Origin: Thalassobaculum sp. OXR-137
Lineage (GTDB): Bacteria; Pseudomonadota; Alphaproteobacteria; Thalassobaculales; Thalassobaculaceae
Assembly (NCBI RefSeq): GCF_034377285.1
Contig: NZ_CP139715.1
Span: forward strand, 1,338,501 to 1,402,500
Direction: 5' to 3'
DNA length: 64,000 nt
Shown piece after piece: positions 1-8,518 of the stretch. The translations under genes were made by a program, and so were the position numbers. Each line of letters starts with the position of its first letter. Positions within the stretch are counted from its first letter, which is position 1. The notes beneath the pieces were generated by a model. It saw only the letters and a program-made list of their open reading frames with translations. It searched no databases and was not told the DNA's origin.

Positions 1-171
1 CCCGCCCGTGCGAAGCGCATCCCCGCGCCGGGCGAGGAAGTGGCCGTGCCGGCCCAGCTCGATCCCCGCGCCGCCGCCAAGGACCTGCCGCCCGAGCGCG
101 GCGGCTATAACGGCCCCGAGCCGACCCGTTTCGGCGACTGGGAACACAAGGGCCGGACGACGGATTTCTGA
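1..171 (+). CDS. DUF1674 / SdhAF4-like protein, C-terminal end only
   Basis: The window opens inside this reading frame, so only the last 56 residues are present. The end, with GPEPTRFGDWEHKGRTTDF followed by a stop, is the hallmark of the DUF1674 family, whose eukaryotic member SdhAF4 helps assemble the flavinylated succinate dehydrogenase subunit. The family is short, usually well under 120 residues, so a large part of it is probably seen here. The start and any upstream partner lie outside the window. The assignment rests on the C-terminal signature alone. Confidence 0.8.
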   Translation, partial: PARAKRIPAPGEEVAVPAQLDPRAAAKDLPPERGGYNGPEPTRFGDWEHKGRTTDF

Positions 172-199
172 GGGCGCTTTCCTTTTCGCCTTCCTTCAT

Positions 200-331
200 T
201 CCCTCTTCTCACTCCCCGGATTTATTCCGGGCTGATCGGATGAGCCATGTGAAGACCTTGGATCTCTGGGTGAGCTGCGCGCAATCCGTTGGGCTTCCCC
301 CGGAATAAGTCCGGGGAGTGAGTGAAAGAGG
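200..331. repeat. Long inverted repeat between genes (family 1)
   Basis: Two arms of about 30 bases, at roughly 202-231 and 298-329, are reverse complements with few mismatches. Each arm is itself a small palindrome of the form CTCCCCGG-N-CCGG. Such arms are common intergenic elements in alphaproteobacteria. Transcribed, the region would fold into a long stem and could end or stabilise transcripts. The rest of the 274-base gap shows no gene. Confidence 0.7.
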
Positions 332-445
332 GCGGAGGCGGGGAGCCAAATCTCCCGAAACCCGCCTTGCGTTTCTGCACCTTTGATCGCCGCCCGCCTC
401 GGCGTACCCTCCCGGCAAACAGGATCCACGGGAGGATGAACGGAA

Positions 446-1327
446 ATGGCCACCCTCAAGAGCAAGTTCCAGAAGGGCAAGCTGCTCACCGCACCCGGCG
501 TGTTCGACGGCGTGTCGGTGCGGCTCGCCGATGCCATGGGCTTCGACGCGCTGTACATGACTGGATACGGCACGGTCGCCTCGCATCTGGGTCTGCCCGA
601 TGCCGGCCTTGCCTCCTACCGCGACATGGTCGAGCGGGTGCGTACCCTGTCCGAACTGTCCTCCGCGCCGCTGATCTGCGATGGCGATACCGGCTATGGC
701 GGGCTGCTGAACGTCGACCACACGGTCAAGGGCTATGAGCGCGCCGGGGCTGCGGCGATCCAGTTGGAAGACCAGGAATTCCCGAAGAAATGCGGCCACA
801 CGCCGAACCGCAAGGTCATTCCCATCGACCAGGCGGCGGCCAAGATCAAGGTCGCGGCCGAGGCGCGGGACAGTACCGACTTCCTGATCATCGCCCGCAC
901 CGACGCCCGGACCGCCCACGGACTGGACGAGGCGCTGCGCCGGGCCGACGCCTTCGCCAAGGCCGGTGCCGACATCCTCTTCGTCGAAGCTCCGGAATCC
1001 GTCGAGGAGATGGAAATCATCGGCAAGCGCTTCGACCTGCCGCTGCTGGTCAACGTGGTGGAGGGCGGCAAGACCCCCGTGCTCACCGCCGAGCAGTATG
1101 CCGAGATCGGTTATCAGCTCGCGATCTATCCGGCCGCCGGGTTCCTCGCCGTCGGACACGCGCTGAACTCGGTCTATTCCACCCTGAAGCGCACCGGCGC
1201 GTCGACCGAGCTGGAGGTGCCGATCGCCGATTTCATGACCTTCTCCAAGGCAATGGGCTTCGAGGACGTGTGGAAGTTCGAGCGCGACCATGCCGATCTC
1301 GAAACCAAGAGCCAGGCGGCCGAGTAG
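446..1327 (+). CDS. Isocitrate lyase / PEP mutase family protein
   Basis: This 293-residue protein belongs to the phosphoenolpyruvate mutase/isocitrate lyase superfamily, TIM-barrel enzymes that make or break C-C or C-P bonds next to a carboxylate using Mg2+. Visible hallmarks are DGDTGYG near residue 75 (metal-binding acidic residues), QLEDQ near residue 108, the catalytic-loop-like KKCGH near residue 115, and IARTDA near residue 150. The length fits the 2-methylisocitrate lyase, oxaloacetate decarboxylase and dimethylmalate lyase subgroups. The sequence does not decide among them. The next gene is an idonate-type dehydrogenase only 11 bases downstream, so the two probably form a catabolic operon for an organic or sugar acid. 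The start follows a GGAGG-type ribosome site at about 431. Confidence 0.85.
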   Translation: MATLKSKFQKGKLLTAPGVFDGVSVRLADAMGFDALYMTGYGTVASHLGLPDAGLASYRDMVERVRTLSELSSAPLICDGDTGYGGLLNVDHTVKGYERAGAAAIQLEDQEFPKKCGHTPNRKVIPIDQAAAKIKVAAEARDSTDFLIIARTDARTAHGLDEALRRADAFAKAGADILFVEAPESVEEMEIIGKRFDLPLLVNVVEGGKTPVLTAEQYAEIGYQLAIYPAAGFLAVGHALNSVYSTLKRTGASTELEVPIADFMTFSKAMGFEDVWKFERDHADLETKSQAAE

Positions 1328-1338
1328 GGGGCGAAGCC

Positions 1339-2376
1339 ATGCGCGCGACCGTTCTGCACGGCATCGAGGATCTTCGGGTCGAGCCCCGGGATGAACGGCC
1401 GCTCGGCGAGGGCGAGGTCCGGGTGCGGGTCGAGGCTGGGGGCATCTGCGGCTCCGACCTCCATTACTTCCACCACGCGCGCATGGGCGACTTCCCGGTG
1501 CGCGAGCCCTTCGTTCTCGGGCACGAGGCGGCGGGGCGTATCGCCGAGGTCGGTCCCGGAGTGGAGGGCTTGGCGGTCGGCGACGGGGTGGCGATCAATC
1601 CGAGCCATCCCTGCGGCACCTGCGACTACTGCCGTTCCGGGCGGGAGAACCTCTGCGCCGACATGGTGTTCCTAGGCTCCTCGCGCCGGTTCCCCCATGC
1701 CCAGGGCCTGTTCGCGGAGACCTACGCCACCCATGCGCGGCAATGCGTGACGGTGCCGGCCGGGACCGATCCGGGTGTGGCCGCCCTGGCCGAGCCGCTG
1801 TCGGTCTGCCTGCACGCCGCCGGCCATGCCGGGCCGATGCTCGGCCGCCGGGTGCTGGTGACCGGGGCGGGTCCGATCGGCGCCCTGTGTCTGGTGGTGG
1901 CCCGCCTGGGCGGGGCGGTGGAGACGGTGATCACCGACGTGATGGACGAGCCGCTCAAGGCGGCGGAGGCGCTGGGCGCGACCCGGGTGGTGAATGTGGC
2001 CAAGACGCCGGACGGGCTTTCTGACCCGGCCCATCCGCGCGGGCGCTTCGACGTGGCCTTCGAGTGTTCCGGCAACCCGCATGCCCAGCGCTCCTGCCTG
2101 GAGGCGCTGGCGCCCGGCGGGTTGCTGGTCCAGGTCGGGACCTATGCCGACCCGAAGATCACGGTCGCGGCGGATTACGTGATGGTGAAGGAGCTGACCC
2201 TGAAGAGCTCGTTCCGTTTCGCCCGGGAATTTCCCACCGCGGTGGCGCTGCTGGCGTCGGGACGGATCGACACCGGTCCGCTGCTCAGCCACAACTTCCC
2301 GATCGAGGACGCGATGACGGCCTTCCGGACGGCGGCGGATCGAAAGCAGGCGATGAAGGTGCAGATCCGGTTCTGA
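1339..2376 (+). CDS. Zinc-dependent dehydrogenase, L-idonate 5-dehydrogenase-like
   Basis: A 345-residue medium-chain dehydrogenase/reductase. The catalytic zinc site is signalled by GGICGSDLHYF near residue 37 and GHEAAGRI near residue 61. The structural zinc lobe has four cysteines in CGTCDYCRSGRENLC. The Rossmann fold follows with VTGAGPIGAL. Overall it most resembles L-idonate 5-dehydrogenase and sorbitol dehydrogenase, which oxidise a polyol or aldonate with NAD(P)+. The ATG at 1339 is chosen because the conserved N-terminus begins there and the upstream gene ends 11 bases earlier. It probably shares a message with the isocitrate-lyase-family gene. The exact substrate cannot be read from the sequence. 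Confidence 0.85.
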   Translation: MRATVLHGIEDLRVEPRDERPLGEGEVRVRVEAGGICGSDLHYFHHARMGDFPVREPFVLGHEAAGRIAEVGPGVEGLAVGDGVAINPSHPCGTCDYCRSGRENLCADMVFLGSSRRFPHAQGLFAETYATHARQCVTVPAGTDPGVAALAEPLSVCLHAAGHAGPMLGRRVLVTGAGPIGALCLVVARLGGAVETVITDVMDEPLKAAEALGATRVVNVAKTPDGLSDPAHPRGRFDVAFECSGNPHAQRSCLEALAPGGLLVQVGTYADPKITVAADYVMVKELTLKSSFRFAREFPTAVALLASGRIDTGPLLSHNFPIEDAMTAFRTAADRKQAMKVQIRF

Positions 2377-2406
2377 GGGGGCGTGCCCGCGTCCGATCTT
2401 TCCCAG

Positions 2407-2521
2407 CCGTCATCCCGGGAGACCCCGGACCCGATCCGGGGGCGGCCCGGGACCTCGCTGGTGCTGCGGCCGGGTCCCGGCCCCGCCCCGGGTCGAGCCC
2501 GGGGACGGTCCGGGATGACGG
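2407..2521. repeat. GC-rich compound inverted repeat (family 2, GTCATCCCGGG type)
   Basis: The arm beginning CCGTCATCCCGGG at 2407 mirrors the arm ending CCGGGATGACGG at 2521. Several nested palindromes such as CCCCGGACCCGATCCGGGG lie between them. The element fills almost the whole gap between two convergent genes, so it can act as a bidirectional transcription end. No T-run is present. Confidence 0.65.
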
Positions 2522-2538
2522 GGAGGGGGAGGGAGCGT

Positions 2539-3117
2539 CTATTCGCTCTCGTCGGACCCGTCCGACGCCCTGCCCAGCATCAGGATGCGCGCGCGGCCGT
2601 AGGTCCGCTCGTCCAGCACCTCGAACCCGTCCGGGATCTCAGTGCGCTCGCGCCTGTCGGTCTCGATCACCACCACCGTGTCGTCGCCGATCCAGCCGCC
2701 CTTCAGCGCCGCCGCCAGTGCCGGGACCCAGGCTTCGCTGCCGTAGGGCGGATCCATGAAGATCACCCCGCAGCCGACCAGCGCGCGTTCGTGCCAGCGG
2801 GTCGCGTCGCCTGAGCGCACCTGGGCGCGGCCGCCCACCCGCAGCTTCTCCACATTGGCCCGCAGCGCATCCAGGGCGGTCGGGTGGTTGTCCACCAGCA
2901 CCACCCGCTCCGCGCCTCGGGAGAGGGCCTCCAGGCCCATGGCGCCGGTGCCGGCGAACAGGTCGAGCACCACCCGGTCGCGCAGGACCGTGCCGAAGCG
3001 GCCGCTTTCCAGCATGCTGAACACCGCCTCGCGCACCCGCTGCGGGGTGGGGCGGGTGTCCAGGCCTTCCGGCGAGAGCAGGTTAGTTCCGCGGTGTTTT
3101 CCGGCGATGATCCGCAC
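2539..3117 (-). CDS. rsmD: 16S rRNA (guanine(966)-N2)-methyltransferase RsmD
   Basis: A 192-residue class I SAM-dependent methyltransferase. The N-terminus [13 protein letters not shown] is the typical RsmD opening. [20 protein letters not shown] near residue 50 is the SAM-binding motif I. The catalytic DPPYGSE (NPPY/DPPY motif of N-methyltransferases) lies near residue 122. The enzyme methylates G966 of 16S rRNA in the small subunit. The gene overlaps the start-distal end of the upstream pseudouridine synthase gene by 35 bases on the same strand, so the two are translationally coupled RNA-modification genes. Confidence 0.95.
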   Translation of the reverse strand: MRIIAGKHRGTNLLSPEGLDTRPTPQRVREAVFSMLESGRFGTVLRDRVVLDLFAGTGAMGLEALSRGAERVVLVDNHPTALDALRANVEKLRVGGRAQVRSGDATRWHERALVGCGVIFMDPPYGSEAWVPALAAALKGGWIGDDTVVVIETDRRERTEIPDGFEVLDERTYGRARILMLGRASDGSDESE

Positions 3118-4204
3118 GGTTTCCGTCCTTGTTGCGTGGCGCGTCAGACTTGGCCGGACCGGGGCCGCCCTTGCCCTTGGCGGGCGTCGGCTTTCCGAAA
3201 GGGGGCTTCGCGGCGGCGGACTTCGCCGGGCCCGGCTTCCCGGAAACAGGCTTCCCCGGCGCCGGCTTGGCGGAGCCAGGCTTTGCGGATCCCGACTTTG
3301 CAGGCCCCTCTTTCCCGCCCGGCGGCTTGGTGCCGGTGCGTTTCGGCTTGGCCTTGGCCCGACCGGTCTCGTCGCCGATATCGAGGCCGAGCTGGCCCTT
3401 CAGCACACGGGTCTTCACCTCTTCCACCCCATTGGGTGGAATGTCGCCGAGCTGGAACGGGCCGTAGGAGATCCGCAGCAGCCGGCTGACGGTCAGCCCC
3501 AGATACTCCATCACCCGACGGATTTCGCGGTTCTTGCCTTCCTTGATCCCGACGGTCAGCCAGGAATTGGTGCGCGAGGCCTTGTCGATGGTGACGTCGA
3601 TGGCACCGTAGGCGACCCCGTCGATCGTCACGCCGCGCTTCAGTCCGGCCAGCGCCTTCTCGTCCAGCGGTCCGAAGACCCGCACCCGGTAGCGCCGGGT
3701 CCAGCCGGTCGACGGCAGTTCCAGATAACGTGCCAACCCACCGTCGTTGGTCAGCAGCAGCAGTCCCTCGCTGTCCAGGTCGAGGCGGCCGACCGTCACC
3801 ACCCGGGGCATGTCGGCGGGCAGCGAGTCGAAGACCGTCTTGCGGCCCTCGGGATCTCGGGCGGTGGTCACCGTGCCCCGGTCCTTGTGGTAGCGCCACA
3901 GGCGCGGCGGCTCGATCTTCGGCAGCGGCTTGCCGTCGACCACGATCTCGCTCTCGTCGGTGACGGTGACCGCAGGACTGTCCAGCAGCGTGCCGTCGAC
4001 CGCCACGCGGCCTTCGGCGATCCAGCGCTCGGCATCCCGGCGCGAGCACAGGCCGGCCCGGGCCAGGCGCTTGGCGATCCGTTCGGTCCCGCGCTGTTCC
4101 TCGAACAGGGCTTCCAGCTCGGCGATCGGACGCGGTGCCGGCCTGCCGGGGCGGCCGGCGGGCTTGTCTGAGGATCTGTCGGCGGGTTTGCGGGGTGCGT
4201 TCAT
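3083..4204 (-). CDS. rluB: Pseudouridine synthase, RsuA/RluB family, with basic low-complexity tail
   Basis: A 373-residue RNA pseudouridine synthase. An S4 RNA-binding domain ([21 protein letters not shown]) occupies about residues 38-95. The RsuA/RluB/RluE catalytic domain follows, with the catalytic aspartate in [19 protein letters not shown] near residue 140 and [17 protein letters not shown] near residue 222. From about residue 265 the chain is a long run rich in Lys, Pro, Gly, Ser and Ala (repeated [14 protein letters not shown] units), as in many alphaproteobacterial RluB proteins. This tail is probably disordered and contacts RNA or ribosomes. The likely target is helix 90 of 23S rRNA, as for RluB. 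The gene overlaps rsmD by 35 bases. Confidence 0.85.
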   Translation of the reverse strand: MNAPRKPADRSSDKPAGRPGRPAPRPIAELEALFEEQRGTERIAKRLARAGLCSRRDAERWIAEGRVAVDGTLLDSPAVTVTDESEIVVDGKPLPKIEPPRLWRYHKDRGTVTTARDPEGRKTVFDSLPADMPRVVTVGRLDLDSEGLLLLTNDGGLARYLELPSTGWTRRYRVRVFGPLDEKALAGLKRGVTIDGVAYGAIDVTIDKASRTNSWLTVGIKEGKNREIRRVMEYLGLTVSRLLRISYGPFQLGDIPPNGVEEVKTRVLKGQLGLDIGDETGRAKAKPKRTGTKPPGGKEGPAKSGSAKPGSAKPAPGKPVSGKPGPAKSAAAKPPFGKPTPAKGKGGPGPAKSDAPRNKDGNRADHRRKTPRN

Positions 4205-4241
4205 CGTTCAGCGTGTACCGCGCGCGGGCGCGAACCGCAAT

Positions 4242-4276
4242 GTTGCTGCGCACAGGGGCGTTGCTGCGCACAGGGG
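4242..4276. repeat. 18-base tandem duplication upstream of tadA
   Basis: GTTGCTGCGCACAGGGG occurs twice, at 4242-4258 and 4260-4276, with a period of 18 bases. It lies in the short divergent gap between the rluB-like gene and tadA. It may be a slippage duplication; duplicated binding sites are also possible. Confidence 0.75.
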
Positions 4277-4329
4277 TAACGGGCGCGAGCGGCATGGACA
4301 GGCGCCGCCGCACGCCCTATCCAGGCCGG

Positions 4330-4782
4330 ATGAGCGCCCCGACCACCCCGATGGCCATCGCCCTGGAGCAGGCCCGGCTCGCCGCCGAGGCCGGCGAGGT
4401 GCCGGTCGGCGCGGTGGTGCTTGACTCGGCGGGCCGGGTGATCGCCCGGGCCCATAACCAAGTGGAAGCGCCGCCCGACCCGGCCGGCCATGCGGAAATT
4501 CTCGCCCTGCGCGCGGCGGCGCAGATCCTCGGCACACCGCGGCTGGTGGACTGCGATCTGGTGGTGACGCTGGAGCCCTGCGCGATGTGCGCCCAGGCGA
4601 TCGCCCATGCCCGCATCCGCCGGCTGACCTTCGGCGCCTACGATCCCAAGGGCGGCGGGGTGGAGCACGGTCCGCGCATCTTCACCCAGCCGACCTGCCA
4701 CCACCGCCCGGAGGTGATCGGCGGGGTGGAGGAAACGGCCGCCTCCCTGCTGCTGAAGGATTTCTTCGCCGCCCGGCGCTAA
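4330..4782 (+). CDS. tadA: tRNA-specific adenosine deaminase TadA
   Basis: A 150-residue zinc-dependent deaminase that converts A34 of tRNA-Arg(ACG) to inosine. The zinc and proton-shuttle residues lie in HAEILAL near residue 56 and in PCAMCAQAI near residue 86 (the HAE and PCxxC motifs). GAYDPKGGGVEHG and the C-terminal LLKDFF helix are typical of bacterial TadA. The ATG at 4330 places the conserved MAIALEQARLAAEAGEVPVG at the usual distance. An ATG at 4294 would add 12 arginine-rich residues that the family lacks. The stop overlaps the stop of the convergent ChaC-like gene by 4 bases. Confidence 0.92.
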   Translation: MSAPTTPMAIALEQARLAAEAGEVPVGAVVLDSAGRVIARAHNQVEAPPDPAGHAEILALRAAAQILGTPRLVDCDLVVTLEPCAMCAQAIAHARIRRLTFGAYDPKGGGVEHGPRIFTQPTCHHRPEVIGGVEETAASLLLKDFFAARR

Positions 4783-5387
4783 TAGCCCAGGGTCAGGCGG
4801 GCGATTTCCTCCGTGGCGGCGGACGGTTCGGTCAGCGCGGCCAGCACCGCCTCCAGAGAGCGGTCGCGCAGGCCCATGGCGTGGACCTTGGCCACCGTCT
4901 GGCGCAGGTAGTCCGGGTTCGGGCCCGACAGCCCGTGGGCGCCGGCGACGATGGCCGCCTGCTGCTCCACCGTCAGGGCGCCGGCGTAGTCTGCCTCGCG
5001 CCGGTCGACGATATAGGTCACCGCCCGCTGCCGCCTGCCGCCGCCGAGATCGACGGTCACCATGCTGCGCCGGTAGACCGGGTAATGGGCGATCTCGCGC
5101 TCGTCGAGATAGGCCAGTGTCTCCGGCACGCCCGCCTCCGGCACCCGGTAGGCGACACCCCGGCAGGCGCCGCCGCGGTCGAGGCCCATCACCAGTCCGG
5201 GCCGTGCCGCCGTGCCGCGATGGTGGCGCGAGACCACGCAGAGCCGGCGCCGGTAGCCGCGCAGCAGCGCGTCGGCCCGCTCCACGTGGTGGAAGCCCGG
5301 CCGCCACATCAGCGAACCGTAGCCGAAGACCCAGATGTCGCCGGCCTCAATGCTGCCATCCTGGCCTGTCACGGTATGCGCATCCAC
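4779..5387 (-). CDS. Gamma-glutamylcyclotransferase, ChaC-like
   Basis: A 202-residue protein. VFGYGSLMWRPGF near residue 22 is the substrate-binding YGSL motif of the gamma-glutamylcyclotransferase fold. LDEREIAHY near residue 94 carries the catalytic-type glutamate. ChaC proteins cleave glutathione to 5-oxoproline and Cys-Gly in the cytosol, and this member should do so. It stands alone and converges on tadA with a 4-base overlap. Confidence 0.88.
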   Translation of the reverse strand: MDAHTVTGQDGSIEAGDIWVFGYGSLMWRPGFHHVERADALLRGYRRRLCVVSRHHRGTAARPGLVMGLDRGGACRGVAYRVPEAGVPETLAYLDEREIAHYPVYRRSMVTVDLGGGRRQRAVTYIVDRREADYAGALTVEQQAAIVAGAHGLSGPNPDYLRQTVAKVHAMGLRDRSLEAVLAALTEPSAATEEIARLTLGY

Positions 5388-5448
5388 AACTCTTCCCCGT
5401 CGCGATCCCGATCCGTATTGTGCTCATCCAAGCACCTGGGCCCTGGTC

Positions 5449-6546
5449 ATGACCACCGCAAGCGACCCCATCGACCCTGTTTCCGATCGTCGCCCGCCGC
5501 CCGGGCGGCCGAGCCGCCGGCGATTCTGGGCGATGATCGCCTTCGCCGTCCTCGCCTTCGCCGCGATCGCCTGGAGCGTCGGCTGGGTGCTCCTGTCGAT
5601 TCAGCTTCGGGCGTCGATCGACGGCTGGATGGACTATCGCCGGTCGGTCGGCGACCGGCTGACTCATGGCGACCGGGAACTAGACGGCTTTCCCTTGCGG
5701 ATCCGCTTCACCTACGCGGATGTGGCCTGGGGCAGGACCGACGGTCAGCGCGACCTGATGACCGCGACCGACCGGCTGGTGATCTCCGCCCGGCCGTGGG
5801 AGCCGCTCACCCTGAAGCTCGACAGTCCGGGACCGGTCACCGGGTCCTGGCAGGCGCCGTCCATGTCGGTCGGGCTGACGGCGGCGAGCGCCGATGGGGA
5901 AATCAGCTTCGTGCCGGGGGCGCTGGACGATCTGGCGCTGGACCTGCGCCAGGCGGTGGCGGTCGACCGCGAGCGGCGGGTCATCGCCCGGGCCGAGCGA
6001 CTGGTCGTCGAGGCGGATCCCTCGCCCACGGACGACGGCAGCGGCCTCCCGGCCACGCTGCAGTTCTTCATCTCGGCCGATGCCTTGCAGCCGACCGATC
6101 TGCTGACCCCGAACCTGCCGTTCGAGGGACCGGCCGACGGCCGGATCCGCGCCAGCGTCCGGGGACCGCTGCCGATCTCGCTCGACCCGGCCTCGCTCGC
6201 CCTGTGGCGGGACGCGGGCGGCGTCGTCGACGTGGAGCATCTCGGGTTGAATTGGCGGCCCATGGACCTGACGGCCGACGGCACCCTGACCCTGGACGGC
6301 ATGATGCGGCCGGAAGGGGCGGCCTCGGCCGAGGTGCGCGGCCTGCCGGCGATGATCGACCGGGCGGTGGATCGCGGTCTGCTGGCGGAGGACGTGGCGA
6401 CCCTGCTGCGGCTGGCCACGGCGGCGTTCTCGCGCACGGGCAGCGAAGGCGGCTCGCCCTCGGTGCGCGCGCCGCTGACTGTGCAGGACGGCCGCCTGGC
6501 CATCGGGCCGTTCAAGATCCTGAAAGTGCCGTCCCTGGTCCGCTGA
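5449..6546 (+). CDS. DUF2125 domain protein, inner-membrane anchored
   Basis: A 365-residue protein. A short cytoplasmic Arg/Pro-rich N-terminus is followed by one membrane segment (FWAMIAFAVLAFAAIAWSVGWV region, about residues 26-48). A large predicted periplasmic domain follows, with the conserved DGFPLRIRFTYADVAW block near residue 77. This layout is characteristic of DUF2125, a family common in alphaproteobacteria with no established function. The repeated beta-rich stretches recall AsmA-like proteins, which is inference. The ATG at 5449 is preferred because it gives a normal signal-anchor. Confidence 0.75.
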   Translation: MTTASDPIDPVSDRRPPPGRPSRRRFWAMIAFAVLAFAAIAWSVGWVLLSIQLRASIDGWMDYRRSVGDRLTHGDRELDGFPLRIRFTYADVAWGRTDGQRDLMTATDRLVISARPWEPLTLKLDSPGPVTGSWQAPSMSVGLTAASADGEISFVPGALDDLALDLRQAVAVDRERRVIARAERLVVEADPSPTDDGSGLPATLQFFISADALQPTDLLTPNLPFEGPADGRIRASVRGPLPISLDPASLALWRDAGGVVDVEHLGLNWRPMDLTADGTLTLDGMMRPEGAASAEVRGLPAMIDRAVDRGLLAEDVATLLRLATAAFSRTGSEGGSPSVRAPLTVQDGRLAIGPFKILKVPSLVR

Positions 6547-6576
6547 CCGATTTCCCGGCCGCGCCTCCGGGTGGCG

Positions 6577-8445
6577 TCAGCCGAGGGTGCTGACGGCCAT
6601 CCCGCTGGATGCCTGTTTGGCTTCCTTCTTCAGCCGGGCGATCACGTCCATCACCGTGTCGATCGGCACCTCGTTGCGGCCCGGCCGGAGGTTCAGGAGG
6701 CCGGCGCTGACGCTCAGCAGGCCGTAGCGGTTGAGCCGACCGTCGCGTCCCCGCATCTCCAGGAAGCCCCGTTCCCGCGTTTCGGCATCGTAGAAGCTCT
6801 CGACGTCGTGGGCGAAGCGCTGGATCAGGGTGGCGACCTGTTTCGCCACCAGGTCGGGATCGTCGGTGCGGAAGCCGACGAAGAAATCGTCGCCGCCGAT
6901 ATGGGCGACGAAGGCGTCCTGGGTCGCGGCATGCTTCTGCAGCAGCTCGGCGAAGAGCTGGATGGCCCGGTCGCCGTTGCGGAAGCCGTAGGTGTCGTTG
7001 AACGGCTTGAAGCTGTCGAAGTCGAAATAGGCCAGGACGATGCCGGTCTCCAGATCCTCCAGCGCATCGTTGACCCAGTCCCCGATGGAGAGGTTGCCCG
7101 GCAGCCGGGTGAGGGGATTCTGGTCGCGGGCGGCGGCGACGGTCTTCTCGTGCAGGACCTTGAGCAGCGCGGTCGAGCTCATGAACCCGGCATAGCGGCC
7201 GCGCTCCACCATCAGGATGCCCGGCGCGTCCGAGCGGTGGGCGAAGATCTCCAGGATCTTCTCGATGGGCATGTCGACGCTGGCGGTCGGGCAGGAGCGC
7301 ACCAGATCGCGCAGCGAGCGGCCGTAGGCCTTGTTCGCGATCAGGTCGCGGCCGAATGGGGAATAGGCGTAGCCCTTCAGGTCGGCATCGCCGACCACCC
7401 CGACGGGAACCCCGGCCTGGTCCACCACGGGGATCACGCTCAGGTCCCGGTGCTGGCGGAACATGTCGAACACCTCGACCATGGGCAGGTCGATGGACAT
7501 GGTCGGCAGCATCTCCAGATGGCCCTGAACCCGCGACTTGTCGGTCGACCGGTTGCGCCGCTCCCTTGCGTTGATGCCGGCGACGATCGGGTAGAGCGAC
7601 AGGACGTGATCGAGATCGGTGGTCGGCTTCTGGATCAGGTAGCCCTGGGCGTAGTCGAAGCCCAGATCCTTGCAGGTGCGGAAATCCGCCTCCGTCTCCA
7701 CGCCCTCGGCGACCATGGCGATGCCGAAGACATGCATGATGTCGACCAGCCGCGACAGGAACAGCCGGCGCTTGGGATCGGCGGAGACGCCGTTCACGAA
7801 ATACCGGTCGATCTTCACGAAGTTCGGCTGCAGCTCATGCAGCAGCCGGAGCCTCGAATACCCCTGTCCGAAATCGTCCAGGGCCAGACGGACGCCGGCG
7901 CCGGAGATCTGGTGCATAACCGCCAGGGCCTCGTCGCCGGCCACGATATCCTGGGTCTCTGGGAGTTCCAGGCAGAACCGGTCCGCGCTCAGTCCGCTGG
8001 CGGCGATGGCGGCCGCCATCCCGTCGATGATCGTGCGGCCGCCCGAGGCCAGCAGGCGGGCGTCGACGTTCAGGAACAGGATGGCGGTCCGGCTCGGCAG
8101 CTTCAGGAAGGCCTCGACCGCCTTGCGCTGCAGGCGCCGCTCGACTTCCTCCAGCACGCCATATGCGTGAGCCGTGTCGAAGAAGGCGGCGATGGAGGCG
8201 TATCCGGCCCGATCGACCCCGCGGAGCAGCGCTTCGTAGCCGAAGGCGATTCCGGTATCGATGTTGACGATCGGCTGGAACGCGTACAAAAGCGTGTTGT
8301 CGACCGCGTCGAGCAATCGCTCTGTGTCCTCGGCCCGGTCATTGCTCGGCGTGGACGCGTCAAGCGCCCCAGCGAGAAGGTCTGCGTCGGCTCGATGCAT
8401 CTGTCTCTCGTCCGCTAGGCTTGACGGTCTGGCGACATGAGACAC
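6577..8445 (-). CDS. EAL - tandem CBS - GGDEF signalling protein
   Basis: A 622-residue cytoplasmic cyclic-di-GMP protein with unusual domain order. An EAL domain comes first (EALLRG near residue 72, DDFGQGYS near 192, EGVETEADF near 252), with the metal-binding residues preserved. A pair of CBS modules follows at about residues 300-430, and a C-terminal GGDEF domain carries GGDDF near residue 515, a form compatible with diguanylate cyclase activity. Both catalytic halves look intact, so the CBS pair, which usually senses adenine nucleotides, may decide which activity dominates. No inhibitory RxxD site was identified with certainty. There is no membrane segment. The next gene, divergent and 73 bases away, is the TIR-like protein. 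Confidence 0.9.
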   Translation of the reverse strand: MSHVARPSSLADERQMHRADADLLAGALDASTPSNDRAEDTERLLDAVDNTLLYAFQPIVNIDTGIAFGYEALLRGVDRAGYASIAAFFDTAHAYGVLEEVERRLQRKAVEAFLKLPSRTAILFLNVDARLLASGGRTIIDGMAAAIAASGLSADRFCLELPETQDIVAGDEALAVMHQISGAGVRLALDDFGQGYSRLRLLHELQPNFVKIDRYFVNGVSADPKRRLFLSRLVDIMHVFGIAMVAEGVETEADFRTCKDLGFDYAQGYLIQKPTTDLDHVLSLYPIVAGINARERRNRSTDKSRVQGHLEMLPTMSIDLPMVEVFDMFRQHRDLSVIPVVDQAGVPVGVVGDADLKGYAYSPFGRDLIANKAYGRSLRDLVRSCPTASVDMPIEKILEIFAHRSDAPGILMVERGRYAGFMSSTALLKVLHEKTVAAARDQNPLTRLPGNLSIGDWVNDALEDLETGIVLAYFDFDSFKPFNDTYGFRNGDRAIQLFAELLQKHAATQDAFVAHIGGDDFFVGFRTDDPDLVAKQVATLIQRFAHDVESFYDAETRERGFLEMRGRDGRLNRYGLLSVSAGLLNLRPGRNEVPIDTVMDVIARLKKEAKQASSGMAVSTLG

Positions 8446-8518
8446 AGAAATCCCTAATCAAACCTTAACGGCGCCGGTTGAGCTCAACGGTAATTTTTCG
8501 GAAAAGTTGCATCAAACA

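Noticed and set aside
209..1291. Long open frame on the minus strand over the isocitrate-lyase-family gene
   Set aside because: It mirrors the plus-strand gene in a high-GC genome, shows no protein family pattern and ends inside the intergenic repeat; the plus-strand protein is clearly real.
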